Notes under the pieces: generated by a model | Seen by the model: only the letters and a program-made list of their open reading frames with translations | The model's database searches: none | What the model was told of the DNA's origin: nothing | Shown: positions 36,520 to 44,466 of the stretch, in pieces | How the letters are laid out: each line of letters opens with the position of its first letter | Position numbering within the stretch: the first letter of the stretch is position 1 | Position numbers and translations under genes: made by a program | Source: CAIWHR01 sp963781285 | GTDB lineage: Bacteria > Pseudomonadota > Gammaproteobacteria > Burkholderiales > Casimicrobiaceae | NCBI GenBank assembly: GCA_963781285.1 | Contig: CAWAFI010000018.1 | Location: 62,001-126,000, forward strand | Reading direction: 5' to 3' | Length of the DNA stretch: 64,000 nt

Positions 36520-37659
36520 ATGACGACACGACTCGTGTTCTTGGTGCCGGGCTTCTTCGGCTTCACGTCCGTCGGCGCGCTGAGCTATTTCGAGGACGTG
36601 GAGCAGGTGCTCGGTCGCGCCCTCCGCCGGCGTGGCGTCGAGGCCCGCATTGTGCGGTGTATGACACAGCCGACGGCCTCGATCCCAAGGCGAGCCGACG
36701 CGCTACGCCGTGAGGTGCTTGGCAGCGGCGGCCTCAAAGCCCGGGAGCTGCACTTCGTCGGCCACTCGACGGGCGGCCTCGACGTGCGCATGCTGCTGAC
36801 GCCGGGGGTTCAGATCGCACGCGGTGACTCGGAAGAGCGCATTGCCCGCCTGACCAAGACGGTTATTTCCGTGGCGACGCCGCACCACGGTACGCCGCTC
36901 GCCAATCACTTCATCACCGTCCACGGCCAGACACTACTGCTGGTGCTCAGCGTTCTTGCAACGTCAGGGGAGGGACGCGGCGCGATTCTGGCTGCGGCGA
37001 AAGCAATTGCGCTGGTCACACGGCTCGACGACTGTCTGGGACGCACGGAAGGCCCGCTCGATCGCATCGGGGAGGGCCTGTTGCGAAAGATCCGGTTCGA
37101 CCGTCGCGACCCTCTGTGGAAATATCTCGGCGAGATCGCGCAGGACCAAGGCGCAGTGCTGCAGCTCACGCCCGAGGGCATCGAGCTGTTCGATGCAGCC
37201 GTTGCGGATCGCCCCGGAATCGACTACGGCTGTGTCGTCGCGGGCGTGCCGAAGCCGCGCGAGGACTTCGAGATGAAAGAGCTCATAGATCCGGAGTACA
37301 TTGCATTGCGGGCGTTGTTCAGGCTGCTGCACACACTGACGGCGCGGCCGCACCCGCATTACCCGTATCCGAAACCGACCAAGGCCACGCAGCGTCTGCT
37401 CGACAGCGGGCTCGGCTTCAAGGCGACCTCGCGCACCAGCGACGGCATCGTGCCGACGCTAAGCCAGCTGCACGGCCGTGTTCTGCACGTCGCGCGGGCT
37501 GATCACCTCGATGTGGTTGGGCATTACACGCTGGCGGGCGGGCGTACCGGGAACTGGCTGCCCTCAGGCGCCGGCTTCACGCCCGAAGCATTCGACGCTA
37601 CCTGGGAGGCGGTTGCGGCGGCCATCGCGAGGCGCCGCCGGCCGGCTCGCGCCGACTGA
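36520..37659 (+). CDS. Alpha/beta hydrolase, lipase/PGAP1-like
   Basis: A 379-residue cytosolic hydrolase. The oxyanion region is FLVPGFFGF near residue 8, the nucleophile Ser lies in GHSTGG near residue 88 and the THHGTP-like ATPHHGTPLA block follows. A late SDGIVPTLSQ and a His in DHLDVVGHY near residue 329 complete a lipase-type triad. No signal peptide. Substrate unknown; esterase of long-chain or phospholipid type is plausible. Confidence 0.82.
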   Translation: MTTRLVFLVPGFFGFTSVGALSYFEDVEQVLGRALRRRGVEARIVRCMTQPTASIPRRADALRREVLGSGGLKARELHFVGHSTGGLDVRMLLTPGVQIARGDSEERIARLTKTVISVATPHHGTPLANHFITVHGQTLLLVLSVLATSGEGRGAILAAAKAIALVTRLDDCLGRTEGPLDRIGEGLLRKIRFDRRDPLWKYLGEIAQDQGAVLQLTPEGIELFDAAVADRPGIDYGCVVAGVPKPREDFEMKELIDPEYIALRALFRLLHTLTARPHPHYPYPKPTKATQRLLDSGLGFKATSRTSDGIVPTLSQLHGRVLHVARADHLDVVGHYTLAGGRTGNWLPSGAGFTPEAFDATWEAVAAAIARRRRPARAD

Positions 37660-37716
37660 CAACCCCAGCGTCGGAATGGATCCGGTCATGCGCAATTTCT
37701 GGCGTCCGCGCGCAAA

Positions 37717-37880
37717 TCAGCGCAGGCGATAGGCAGCATGGCAGGCCACGCACTGTTGCATGACCTCGCCGAGCGCGCCGAGCGCGGGGCGGATATCGTT
37801 GTTCGCGCTTGCGTCCTGCGCTTCGACCGCAAAGCGGCTGGCCGCCCGGTGCAAGCATCCGTGCGGCGTCTCGACACGAT
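37717..37880 (-). pseudogene. 3' remnant of a cytochrome c-like gene
   Basis: The minus strand encodes about 54 codons ending QQCVACHAAYRLR then a stop. The CVACH haem-binding motif close to the C-terminus is the layout of cytochrome c' proteins. There is no start codon and an in-frame stop lies just upstream, so the N-terminal helices are missing. It may also be a short conserved haem peptide, but I consider a remnant more likely. Confidence 0.5.
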
Positions 37881-37921
37881 CACGGTACCATTACGCGGTC
37901 ATCCCGAACCGGGAGAAGCAG

Positions 37922-38146
37922 ATGTTCAAGATCGAAATCGAAGATGGAAACGGTATCTGGAAAGACGTGCGCGGCGTGGATGGGGCAATACTCACGTTCG
38001 CGCAGGAAGACGAGGCACGCGCGAAGCTCACGGAACTTTATCCGGTTCTCGTCCAGATGGAGAAATACGGCGACCCGAAGCGCACGCGGGTGATCCGCAT
38101 CATCAAGGACGATGACGACTGGTCGCAGAAGCCGGCCGACAAGTAA
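37922..38146 (+). CDS. Conserved small hypothetical protein
   Basis: A 74-residue soluble protein (MFKIEIEDGNGIWKDVRGVD at the start, VIRIIKDDDDW near the end). It looks like a compact beta-rich domain with an acidic C-terminus. GGGAG lies seven bases before the ATG. I recognise the pattern as conserved but know no function. Confidence 0.65.
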   Translation: MFKIEIEDGNGIWKDVRGVDGAILTFAQEDEARAKLTELYPVLVQMEKYGDPKRTRVIRIIKDDDDWSQKPADK

Positions 38147-38462
38147 TCGGCTGATGCGGGTCACTGAATTCGCATTGGTTGCGCAACTGCACCCAGCGTG
38201 GCGGCACACCGCGCAAACGGCAGAGGCTTGAATGCGATGTCCTCCGGTCCGATGGCACCGGTAGTGGCTCGCCCCCGCTCTCCTTCAACTCGGCCACGGT
38301 CACGACCCGGCGCAGGCCGGCCACGCGCGCCTCCAGCAGACGCGCCACGCCCCGCGCCTCAGGCACGGTGACGAGGATCGTGGCTTCGGCGTTGGAAAGA
38401 ATGCCCGCGTGGCGGTGTACATGCTCCTCGATCTGGCGTTCGCTCGCCCTCGAGGAGGTCAT
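38103..38462 (-). CDS. Hypothetical protein, possibly frameshifted at 3' end
   Basis: A 119-codon frame starting MTSSRASERQIEEHVHRHAG. The first about 85 residues have plausible protein composition (SNAEATILVTVPEARGVARL). The last 30 overlap the 3' end of the opposite gene and look random, so the real end may differ. Family unknown. Confidence 0.35.
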   Translation of the reverse strand: MTSSRASERQIEEHVHRHAGILSNAEATILVTVPEARGVARLLEARVAGLRRVVTVAELKESGGEPLPVPSDRRTSHSSLCRLRGVPPRWVQLRNQCEFSDPHQPITCRPASATSRHRP

Positions 38463-38616
38463 GGTGCGAAGTTCGGCCTGCCATCTGTCTTTCTACTCAA
38501 CGAACCGAGTGCCCCCTTCCGGCACCTCTGGCGCCATATGCGCGATCGTCTCTCAACCAGTCGGTGACGATGACCGCATGCAATTACGGTTCGGCGCCGC
38601 GGCTGGACGCTTGATC

Positions 38617-39420
38617 CTATTTGGATTTGCGTGCTGCCGTTGTCTTGGCACGTTTCGCAGTCTTGGGGCGCTTGGCGGTCTTTGGCGTGGTGCGCTTGCC
38701 TGACTTGGCAGTCGCACTCTTGACGGCCTTCGTGATCTTGCGTCCGGTCACTGGCTTGGCTTTTCTTTTTGCAGCAGCAGGCTTGGCGCCCAACCCCTCG
38801 GACATGCCAATCAATATACCGCTTGCCAGGATCGCGAAGTTCTGGGTGAGCAGATGCGCCGTCTTGAAGCCCGTCTCGCGTTGCTCGCGCATTGCCGCTT
38901 GTGCCCGCTTGGCGTAGTCGCGAATGGTTGACGCTACCTGAGTGCCTGTGGCGGTGCCAGTCCGCTTGGTCTTTTCGAGCACCCGGTCCCATGGCGCCTT
39001 GATCTTCTCGCTGGCAGTGTCCGTCGCCTGCACAATGCTATGGAGGAATTCGTCCTCGAGCTTTTCCAGTTCGTCGAGGGCCCGCTTCAGGTTGGAGTCT
39101 TCGTAGTCGTAACCTTCACCGGTTAGCCTGTGGAGGGCGAGGTTGCTGGCTTGGACTGCCTTGAGTAACGCATCGTCCATGCCGGCTACCGTATCCGAGA
39201 GCGCCTTCTCGACCTTGATCTCGCGTTTAGCGACACCGAGCGTCACCCCTTCGGTGACACTTCGCAGGACCTTTCCGATCTGGTCCAGCGTGAGCTCGCG
39301 TTGTTGCAATGCCTTGAGGGTCAGGTTCCGCACCGCGGCGCGTACGTTGCTACCTTGCTTTATCGACTGGCTCGCCAAGTTTTTCAGCACTTGGTCAACA
39401 TCAATTGCAGGATTTGTCAT
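38617..39420 (-). CDS. DUF6781-like protein with histone H1-like lysine tail
   Basis: A 267-residue protein. The first about 200 residues are helical (VLKNLASQSIKQGSNVRAAV, then LTLDQIGKVLRSVTEGVTLG), as in DUF6781/phasin-like granule proteins. The last 55 residues are an Ala/Lys/Thr/Pro-rich tail (KSGKRTTPKTAKRPKTAKRA) like that of AlgP or histone H1, and probably bind DNA or polyphosphate. ATG at 39420 follows GAGGAGCAAGTC. Upstream codons in the same frame are not used because this RBS fits well. Confidence 0.75.
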   Translation of the reverse strand: MTNPAIDVDQVLKNLASQSIKQGSNVRAAVRNLTLKALQQRELTLDQIGKVLRSVTEGVTLGVAKREIKVEKALSDTVAGMDDALLKAVQASNLALHRLTGEGYDYEDSNLKRALDELEKLEDEFLHSIVQATDTASEKIKAPWDRVLEKTKRTGTATGTQVASTIRDYAKRAQAAMREQRETGFKTAHLLTQNFAILASGILIGMSEGLGAKPAAAKRKAKPVTGRKITKAVKSATAKSGKRTTPKTAKRPKTAKRAKTTAARKSK

Positions 39421-39697
39421 GACTTGCTCCTCTGTTACATGGCGGACCACACCAAACACTACGGACGAATCCCGACGGGTTCCGGGCCGATCATGAGCTC
39501 GCGCAGCGTAGCGCTCGTCCTCGCGTAGGTGTGATGACATGGACCGCACGACCACGATCGGCGGAGCCACGTGATCCGGACCTCGACGATCCGGTTGCAC
39601 GAATCCATCCGTCCCTTACAAGGCGCTTGGACAATTCGGAACGAGAGCTGTCTACCGGTTAGGGGACATTCTTCCCGCGAAGAATGCGGCGCTGAAG

Positions 39698-39890
39698 TCA
39701 GGCGCTTTTTGCTACGTCTTTCACGTCTTGCTTGAGGTCGCCAATCGCTGCTTGCGCCTCGCCGAGAATCTTCTGAACCTTACCTTTTTCTTCCAGCTTC
39801 TCGTTGCCCACGAGCTTTGCCGGCGACTTCCTTGATCATGCCTTTCACTTCCTTGACGCGGCCTTTGACCTGGTTCTTGTTCATCCTCAT
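39698..39890 (-). pseudogene. csbD-like gene with one-base frameshift
   Basis: From ATG 39890 (behind GGAGCAAGTC) the frame reads MRMNKNQVKGRVKEVKGMIK then breaks. Removing one A from the TTT (AAA on the coding strand) at 39816-39818 restores KLVGNEKLEEKGKVQKILGE and the typical CsbD end, stopping at 39698. Length 193 bp is one more than a multiple of three. The restored protein would be 63 residues, normal for CsbD. A candidate operator lies 94 bp upstream. Confidence 0.8.
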
Positions 39891-39983
39891 GACTTGCTCC
39901 TGATAACGTATGCCGACAAACGGCCGGCACGCCGTGCTTGAAAGTCCTATGCACCCAATCTAAGTCAACTTGCCAGCGAAGTC

Positions 39984-39999
39984 TGTGCGTTATCGAACA
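39984..39999 (-). promoter_or_regulatory. Candidate Crp/Fnr operator of the csbD-like gene
   Basis: TGTGCGTTATCGAACA, five of six arm positions paired. On the minus strand a TTAGAT hexamer (39963-39958) begins 28.5 bp from the centre. Confidence 0.6.
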
Positions 40000-40125
40000 A
40001 AAGCCCGATGCGTTGAGGAGCTCTCTGCACGGCCCCATCGCAAGGAATCGGCAAAAGAATCAGCGCCTTCCCGGACTCATTTGTCAGTACCTGAGAGCTC
40101 GGGACGGCGTTGTCCTTTCCCGATC

Positions 40126-40141
40126 CGTGCGCTATAGCACA
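40126..40141 (+). promoter_or_regulatory. Candidate Crp/Fnr operator of paralogue 3
   Basis: CGTGCGCTATAGCACA followed by TTGG, as at 3581 in front of paralogue 1. It lies 155 bp upstream of the chosen start of the regulator gene. Confidence 0.5.
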
Positions 40142-40295
40142 TTGGATTTAATCTAAATCAATGGACGTGATCGATTAACTGGGTACATTCGAACGACGGG
40201 CTGGCTAGCCCAATAGTTTGTTAGCTGTCCTCGGTGGGGCTGGATGCTATCGCAATGGGTGCGGCCGTGCCCCGAGGCGGAATTTGCGTTCAGGA

Positions 40296-41105
40296 ATGGG
40301 AAGTGTGCGATATCCGCACAGCACACGCCGAGGCAAAACCACCTTCTTGCAGCAGCTCCCAGCGGACGACTATGAGCGTCTGCTGCCGCATCTAGAATCC
40401 GTTCCTTTGCCGCTGGGTTGGACCGTTCACGGCGCCGGCGAGCTGGAAAACTACCTGTATTTCCTCACTGCAGGCATCGTTTCCCGGTTCTGTGTGACGG
40501 ACAGCGGGGCGTCGAAGGAATTCGCGGTCACGGGCCGCGAAGGCGTGATCGGCGTTGCATCGTTCCTGGGTGGCGAAAGCACGCCGACCCGGGCGGACGT
40601 GCTGAGCACCGGCCACGCTTATCGATTGGGGGCGGATCTCCTGAAAAGCGAGTTCGAGCACGACGGCCCGCTGCCGCGCTTACTTCTCCGTTACATCAAG
40701 GCGCTGATCACGCAAGTCGGGCAGATCGCGGCGTGCAACCGGCATCATCCGTTGGAACAGCGACTCTGTCGGTGGATCTTGTCATGCCTGGACCGGTTGC
40801 CCTCGAACGAGTTGACGATGACGCAGGGAATGATCGCCCGTATGCTGGGCGTGCGCAGGGAAGGCGTAACGGCGGCCGCTGGACGGCTGCAACAGGCGGG
40901 ACTGATCCATTACCACCGCGGTCACATTGCCGTGCTCGATCGCCCCCAACTCGAAGCGCAGGCATGCGAGTGCTATGCGGTTGTCAAACGGGCTCATGAC
41001 GAATTGCTCCAGCCGATAGACACCGGTGCCCACGTCGGCGTTCGGGGCACGCGGCGCCAGTACCGCACCCAAAGTGAGAAGCGCGCGCACGCTGAGTTGA
41101 CCTGA
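40296..41105 (+). CDS. Crp/Fnr family transcriptional regulator (paralogue 3)
   Basis: A regulator of 269 residues from ATG 40296 (the open frame extends to TTG 40218). It has the beta-roll blocks EFAVTGREGVIGVAS and ESTPTRADVLSTGHAYRL, the AACNRHHPLEQRLCRWILSC linker and the recognition helix MLGVRREGVTAAAGRL. This last is almost identical to paralogue 2 at 3768, so both probably read the same DNA site. The start was chosen by alignment with paralogue 2. A further palindrome with a 5-base spacer (TGTGCG-ATATC-CGCACA, 40304-40320) lies over the first codons and might allow autorepression. Confidence 0.88.
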   Translation: MGSVRYPHSTRRGKTTFLQQLPADDYERLLPHLESVPLPLGWTVHGAGELENYLYFLTAGIVSRFCVTDSGASKEFAVTGREGVIGVASFLGGESTPTRADVLSTGHAYRLGADLLKSEFEHDGPLPRLLLRYIKALITQVGQIAACNRHHPLEQRLCRWILSCLDRLPSNELTMTQGMIARMLGVRREGVTAAAGRLQQAGLIHYHRGHIAVLDRPQLEAQACECYAVVKRAHDELLQPIDTGAHVGVRGTRRQYRTQSEKRAHAELT

Positions 41106-41577
41106 CGGTACGCGTACCGACGGTCCAGTGGTTCCCGCATCGAAGCGCCGCCCGAGTATTGGCCACAGGGAAGGGCAGCGCGCGGACCGCATCCGCTGGT
41201 TACACTTGGCCGGAGTGGGAACACACGACGATATCGCTTCGACAGTAATCCGCGGTGCTGGGTGTCGCAGTAATCGCGAGCTGCTCGATCTCGATTCTCT
41301 ACCTCGATCCCGAACTCGAATGGCTCCTGCTCGCCCCGACTACCTGCCACTTCTGGTGTGAAACCAGGCATCGACGGCGGGGTGGAACAGTGCGGGCTGC
41401 ATTTTCTGGCTGGGACAATGGCGGGTGGCGTCCATTGCAAGACGAGTTAAGCCCCACGCCCGACGACTCGGCTCAGGGCGTTCTGCGGGGCGAGTGGCGT
41501 GTCGCAATAATGCGGGCGCGCGCACCGGGCCGCGTCGCGGTCATAATTGCGGCTTCGGAATGGGCAGAGGTACCCGC
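41106..41577. other. Intergenic region with palindrome and short gene relic
   Basis: CGGTACGCGTACCG, a perfect 14-bp palindrome, lies at 41106-41119, just after the regulator stop. At 41480-41504 is a 25-bp sequence repeated with one mismatch at 43243-43267. On the minus strand it encodes DTPLAPQN, matching the start of the small protein at 43275. No complete gene seen. Confidence 0.5.
41480..41504. repeat. 25-bp direct repeat, left copy
   Basis: Differs by one base from 43243-43267. The two copies bracket cbpA-cbpM. On the minus strand both encode DTPLA-x-QN. Confidence 0.6.
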
Positions 41578-42522
41578 ATGAAGTACAAGGACTACTACGC
41601 GATTCTCGGCGTGAAACGCGACGCGACGGCCGACGACATCAAGACCGCGTATCGCCGGCTCGCGCGCAAATATCACCCTGATGTCTCCAAGGAGAAGGAT
41701 GCGGAGGAGAAGTTCAAGGAGATGGCCGAGGCATACGAGACCATCAAGGATCCGGAGAAGCGCGCTGCGTATGACGAGCTCGGCAGCCACACGCCTGGCC
41801 AGGAATTCCGGCCGCCACCCGATTGGGGCAAGCATTTCACGCAGGGGCAAGGCGGCTTCGACGACATCGACCTGTCCGACCTGTTCGCCAGCCTCGCCGG
41901 TCGGCGGAGTCGCGGCGGCGCGCGCCGTGCGGACCGCCCGATGGCCGGCAGCGACTACGAGGCCGTCGTGCGCATTTCGTTCGAGCAGGCGTTCCACGGC
42001 ACGGAAGTCGACCTCGAACTATCGGCAATCGAATGGGATCCGGATGGCAGCGTACGTCGCGTGCCGCATCGCGTGAAGACGCGCATCCCGCGTGGCGTCA
42101 CCGACGGCGAAAAGCTGCGTGTTCCCGGCAAGGGCGGGAAAGGCGTGAACGGAGGCCCGGACGGCGACCTCTATCTCAGCATCGAAGTGGCGGAGCATCC
42201 GCTGTATCGCGTGTCCGGCAAGGATCTCTACATCGATCTCCCACTCGCGCCTTGGGAGGCAGTCCTCGGCACCAGCGTCAGACTTCCCACACCCGGCGGA
42301 GCCGTCGCACTCAAGGTGCCCGCCGGCACGCGGGCAGGGCAGCAGCTGCGCTTGACGGGCCGCGGCATGACACGCGGCAACGGCGCCGCGGGGCACATGT
42401 ACGCGTTCGTGCGCATCGAAGTGCCGATGCTCGTCGACGACAAACAGAAAGCGCTGTTCCAGCAGCTGTCCGATGTCTCGAATTTCAATCCGCGCGCACA
42501 GCTCTACCAGGAGGCCGCCTAA
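41578..42522 (+). CDS. cbpA: DnaJ-type co-chaperone CbpA
   Basis: A 314-residue class II J-domain protein. The J domain (residues 1-70) has the HPD motif in RKYHPDVSKE. A short Gly/Arg linker follows, then two C-terminal beta domains (GTEVDLEL ... RVPGKGGKGVNGG ... APWEAVLGTSVRLPTPGG). There is no zinc-finger domain, which separates CbpA from DnaJ. It stimulates DnaK ATPase and can bind curved DNA. The stop overlaps the next start (TAATG). Confidence 0.93.
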   Translation: MKYKDYYAILGVKRDATADDIKTAYRRLARKYHPDVSKEKDAEEKFKEMAEAYETIKDPEKRAAYDELGSHTPGQEFRPPPDWGKHFTQGQGGFDDIDLSDLFASLAGRRSRGGARRADRPMAGSDYEAVVRISFEQAFHGTEVDLELSAIEWDPDGSVRRVPHRVKTRIPRGVTDGEKLRVPGKGGKGVNGGPDGDLYLSIEVAEHPLYRVSGKDLYIDLPLAPWEAVLGTSVRLPTPGGAVALKVPAGTRAGQQLRLTGRGMTRGNGAAGHMYAFVRIEVPMLVDDKQKALFQQLSDVSNFNPRAQLYQEAA

Positions 42523-42836
42523 TGATTGCTCCCATCGAAGACGCGATGCACCTCGATGCGGTCACCGAAGTGACGTGGGTGCAGCTCGTGACCGCGTCCG
42601 GCCTGCCCGAACCCGAGCTGCGCGAGCTGGTGCGCTACGGCGCGTTGGTCCCGCGCGATCCAGATGCCTCGACGTGGACGTTCGAGGCCAGATGGCTGGT
42701 GGTGGCGAGGACCGCCTCGCGCATTCGCCACGATTTTGAGCTCGATCCGCACGCCGTCAGCGTCGTGCTGAGCTACGTCGAGCGGATTGAACGTCTCGAG
42801 GCGGAAATCCGGGCGCTGCGCGCGCAGCGGGGGTGA
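42522..42836 (+). CDS. cbpM: Chaperone modulatory protein CbpM
   Basis: A 104-residue MerR-like helix-turn-helix protein (TWVQLVTASGLPEPELRELV ... RIRHDFELDPHAVSVVLSYV ... RLEAEIRALRAQ). CbpM binds the J domain of CbpA and inhibits it. Its ATG overlaps the cbpA stop by one base, so the two are translationally coupled, as in E. coli. Confidence 0.9.
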   Translation: MIAPIEDAMHLDAVTEVTWVQLVTASGLPEPELRELVRYGALVPRDPDASTWTFEARWLVVARTASRIRHDFELDPHAVSVVLSYVERIERLEAEIRALRAQRG

Positions 42837-43035
42837 CTGCGGGTTCTTTCTTGCTGCAGCTTCACATCAGCGAAGATCGCGTGCGGTCGGTGCCGGCCGG
42901 CGCCACGCGAAGCCCCGGTACCGCGCGGGCGAGCTCCAATCGCGCCGGCCTTGAACAGGTGGCTCGCGTCGCAGTGTCGACCTTGGATTGATTTTCTTGA
43001 ATATTCTGGACTGATGAGTCTATTGTAAAGGACGC

Positions 43036-43275
43036 TCAGGCCGCGTACGACCGCGCCAGCGCCTTGAGTCCGCGTCGCAGTGCCGCGAAGATCAGGCGAA
43101 AGGTCTCGACCTGCTCCTGGTGCACCAACAGCATCGCCTCGATCGGGCGGAGGTTCGGCGCTACTTCGTTCGCCGAGGCGCGGGCGGTCCGGGACTTGGG
43201 GTAGCGCACGATCTGCGCGCCGGAGCGGATTGTGCCAGGGGTGTTCTGCGAGGCGAGTGGCGTGTCGTAGGGCAT
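43036..43275 (-). CDS. Small hypothetical protein
   Basis: A 79-residue basic protein starting MPYDTPLASQNTPGTIR, with a helical second half (MLLVHQEQVETFRLIFAALR). ATG at 43275 is behind AAGGAG. It is transcribed divergently from the LysR gene. Its first codons lie within the 25-bp repeat also found at 41480. Confidence 0.6.
   Translation of the reverse strand: MPYDTPLASQNTPGTIRSGAQIVRYPKSRTARASANEVAPNLRPIEAMLLVHQEQVETFRLIFAALRRGLKALARSYAA
43243..43267. repeat. 25-bp direct repeat, right copy
   Basis: One mismatch to 41480-41504. It lies in the first codons of the small hypothetical gene. Confidence 0.6.
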
Positions 43276-43405
43276 GGGGGCTCCTTGGTGTTCCGCTGCC
43301 GTTTCGGATGTCACCCTTGCATGCAACCAATGGAGGGAGCAACATCGGGTCGGCAGCAGGTGAGGCGCACTTTCTACCTGGGCGAACGAACTTTCAAACG
43401 ATCTT

Positions 43406-44401
43406 TTGGAATTGCTGGCATTCCGCCACCGCATGCAAAAAGATTCCTCCCGGCTACCCCCGCTTGATCTGCTGCAGGCGTTCGACGCGGCGGCCCGTCA
43501 TCTATCGTTCACGAAGGCCGCGGCAGAGCGTTTCGTTACGCAGTCGGCGATCAGTCGCCAGATCAAGGCACTGGAGGACGATCTCGGCGTGGCGCTATTC
43601 CACCGCCGCCACCGCGCGCTCGACCTGACGGACGATGGCCGGCGCTTGAGCGACGCGGTGCGCGGCGCCTTTGACGGCCTGCGCAAGACGATGGTCCGGA
43701 TTCGCGCCCCGCAACGGCGCGAAGTGTTGTCGTTGTCGACCACGCCGGGGCTCGCGTCACTGTGGCTGATTCCGCGGCTGGCCGATCTCGTGAAGGTGCA
43801 GCCGGGAATCGACGTGCGCATCGACGCTACGCTGCAACGGCGCGATCTAACCGTCGACGGCTTCGATCTCGCCATTCGCTACCTGCCGGTCAATGCGGGC
43901 GTCGGAACCCCGCTCTTCGAAGAGTCGATCCAGCTCGTCTGCGCGCCGGGCCTGCTGCGCGACAAGCGGCGTCCGATCAAGAGCCTGCAGGATCTGCGTT
44001 TCCACACGCTGCTGCAGGTCGAGGCGCCGCGCGCGGGTTATCCGCTCGAATGGGATCTTTGGATGAGGGCGATGGGCATCGCCGGCCTCGAGCCGGCGGC
44101 ATCGCTGATGTTCACCAGCTACGACGCGGCCATTGCCGCCGCGGTGCAAGGGCAGGGCATGGCACTCGGGCGGCGACCGCTGATCGACGCGCTACTGAAG
44201 CAACGTGCGCTGGTGGCGCCGCTCAAGGACGAGATCGCGACGGCGCGCGCCTATTTCCTGATGGTCGAACCGCATGCCGCCAAGCGGCCCAGCGTGCGCG
44301 CGCTCGAGGCCTGGCTGCTCGAGCAGGCACGAATGTCGGCGCCGCGCCGTCCCCTCGACATGAAAATGATCGCCTCGGCCGCGGGCAAGACCGGCCAGTA
44401 A
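43406..44401 (+). CDS. LysR family regulator (GcvA-like)
   Basis: A 331-residue LTTR. The N-terminal helix-turn-helix region (LLQAFDAAARHLSFTKAAAE ... VTQSAISRQIKALEDDLGV) matches GcvA-type proteins, followed by a periplasmic-binding-protein-like effector domain with WLIPRLADL and GFDLAIRYLP. The start may be ATG 43433 (MQKDSSRLPPLDLLQ). The effector is unknown. The divergent small gene at 43275 is its most likely target. Confidence 0.9.
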   Translation: MELLAFRHRMQKDSSRLPPLDLLQAFDAAARHLSFTKAAAERFVTQSAISRQIKALEDDLGVALFHRRHRALDLTDDGRRLSDAVRGAFDGLRKTMVRIRAPQRREVLSLSTTPGLASLWLIPRLADLVKVQPGIDVRIDATLQRRDLTVDGFDLAIRYLPVNAGVGTPLFEESIQLVCAPGLLRDKRRPIKSLQDLRFHTLLQVEAPRAGYPLEWDLWMRAMGIAGLEPAASLMFTSYDAAIAAAVQGQGMALGRRPLIDALLKQRALVAPLKDEIATARAYFLMVEPHAAKRPSVRALEAWLLEQARMSAPRRPLDMKMIASAAGKTGQ

Positions 44402-44466
44402 GGCACCGGAGGTGCACGTGCGCTGCGCGCTCGACTCGATCGCTGCGCACGGATGAACCGTGCGCG

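Larger units (their letters stand above)
39891..40295. other. Divergent control region with two operators
   Basis: It lies between the minus-strand csbD-like gene and the plus-strand Crp/Fnr paralogue 3. It contains palindromes at 39984 and 40126, one for each direction. No other gene seen. Confidence 0.5.

Noticed and set aside
40304..40320. Palindrome TGTGCG-ATATC-CGCACA as a standard operator
   Set aside because: Arms are perfect, but the spacer is five bases and it lies over the first codons of the regulator; I mention it only as a possible autorepression site.
41106..41119. Perfect palindrome CGGTACGCGTACCG
   Set aside because: It lies directly behind a stop codon, does not fit the N4-spaced operator and has no T tract; probably a weak 3' structure or chance.
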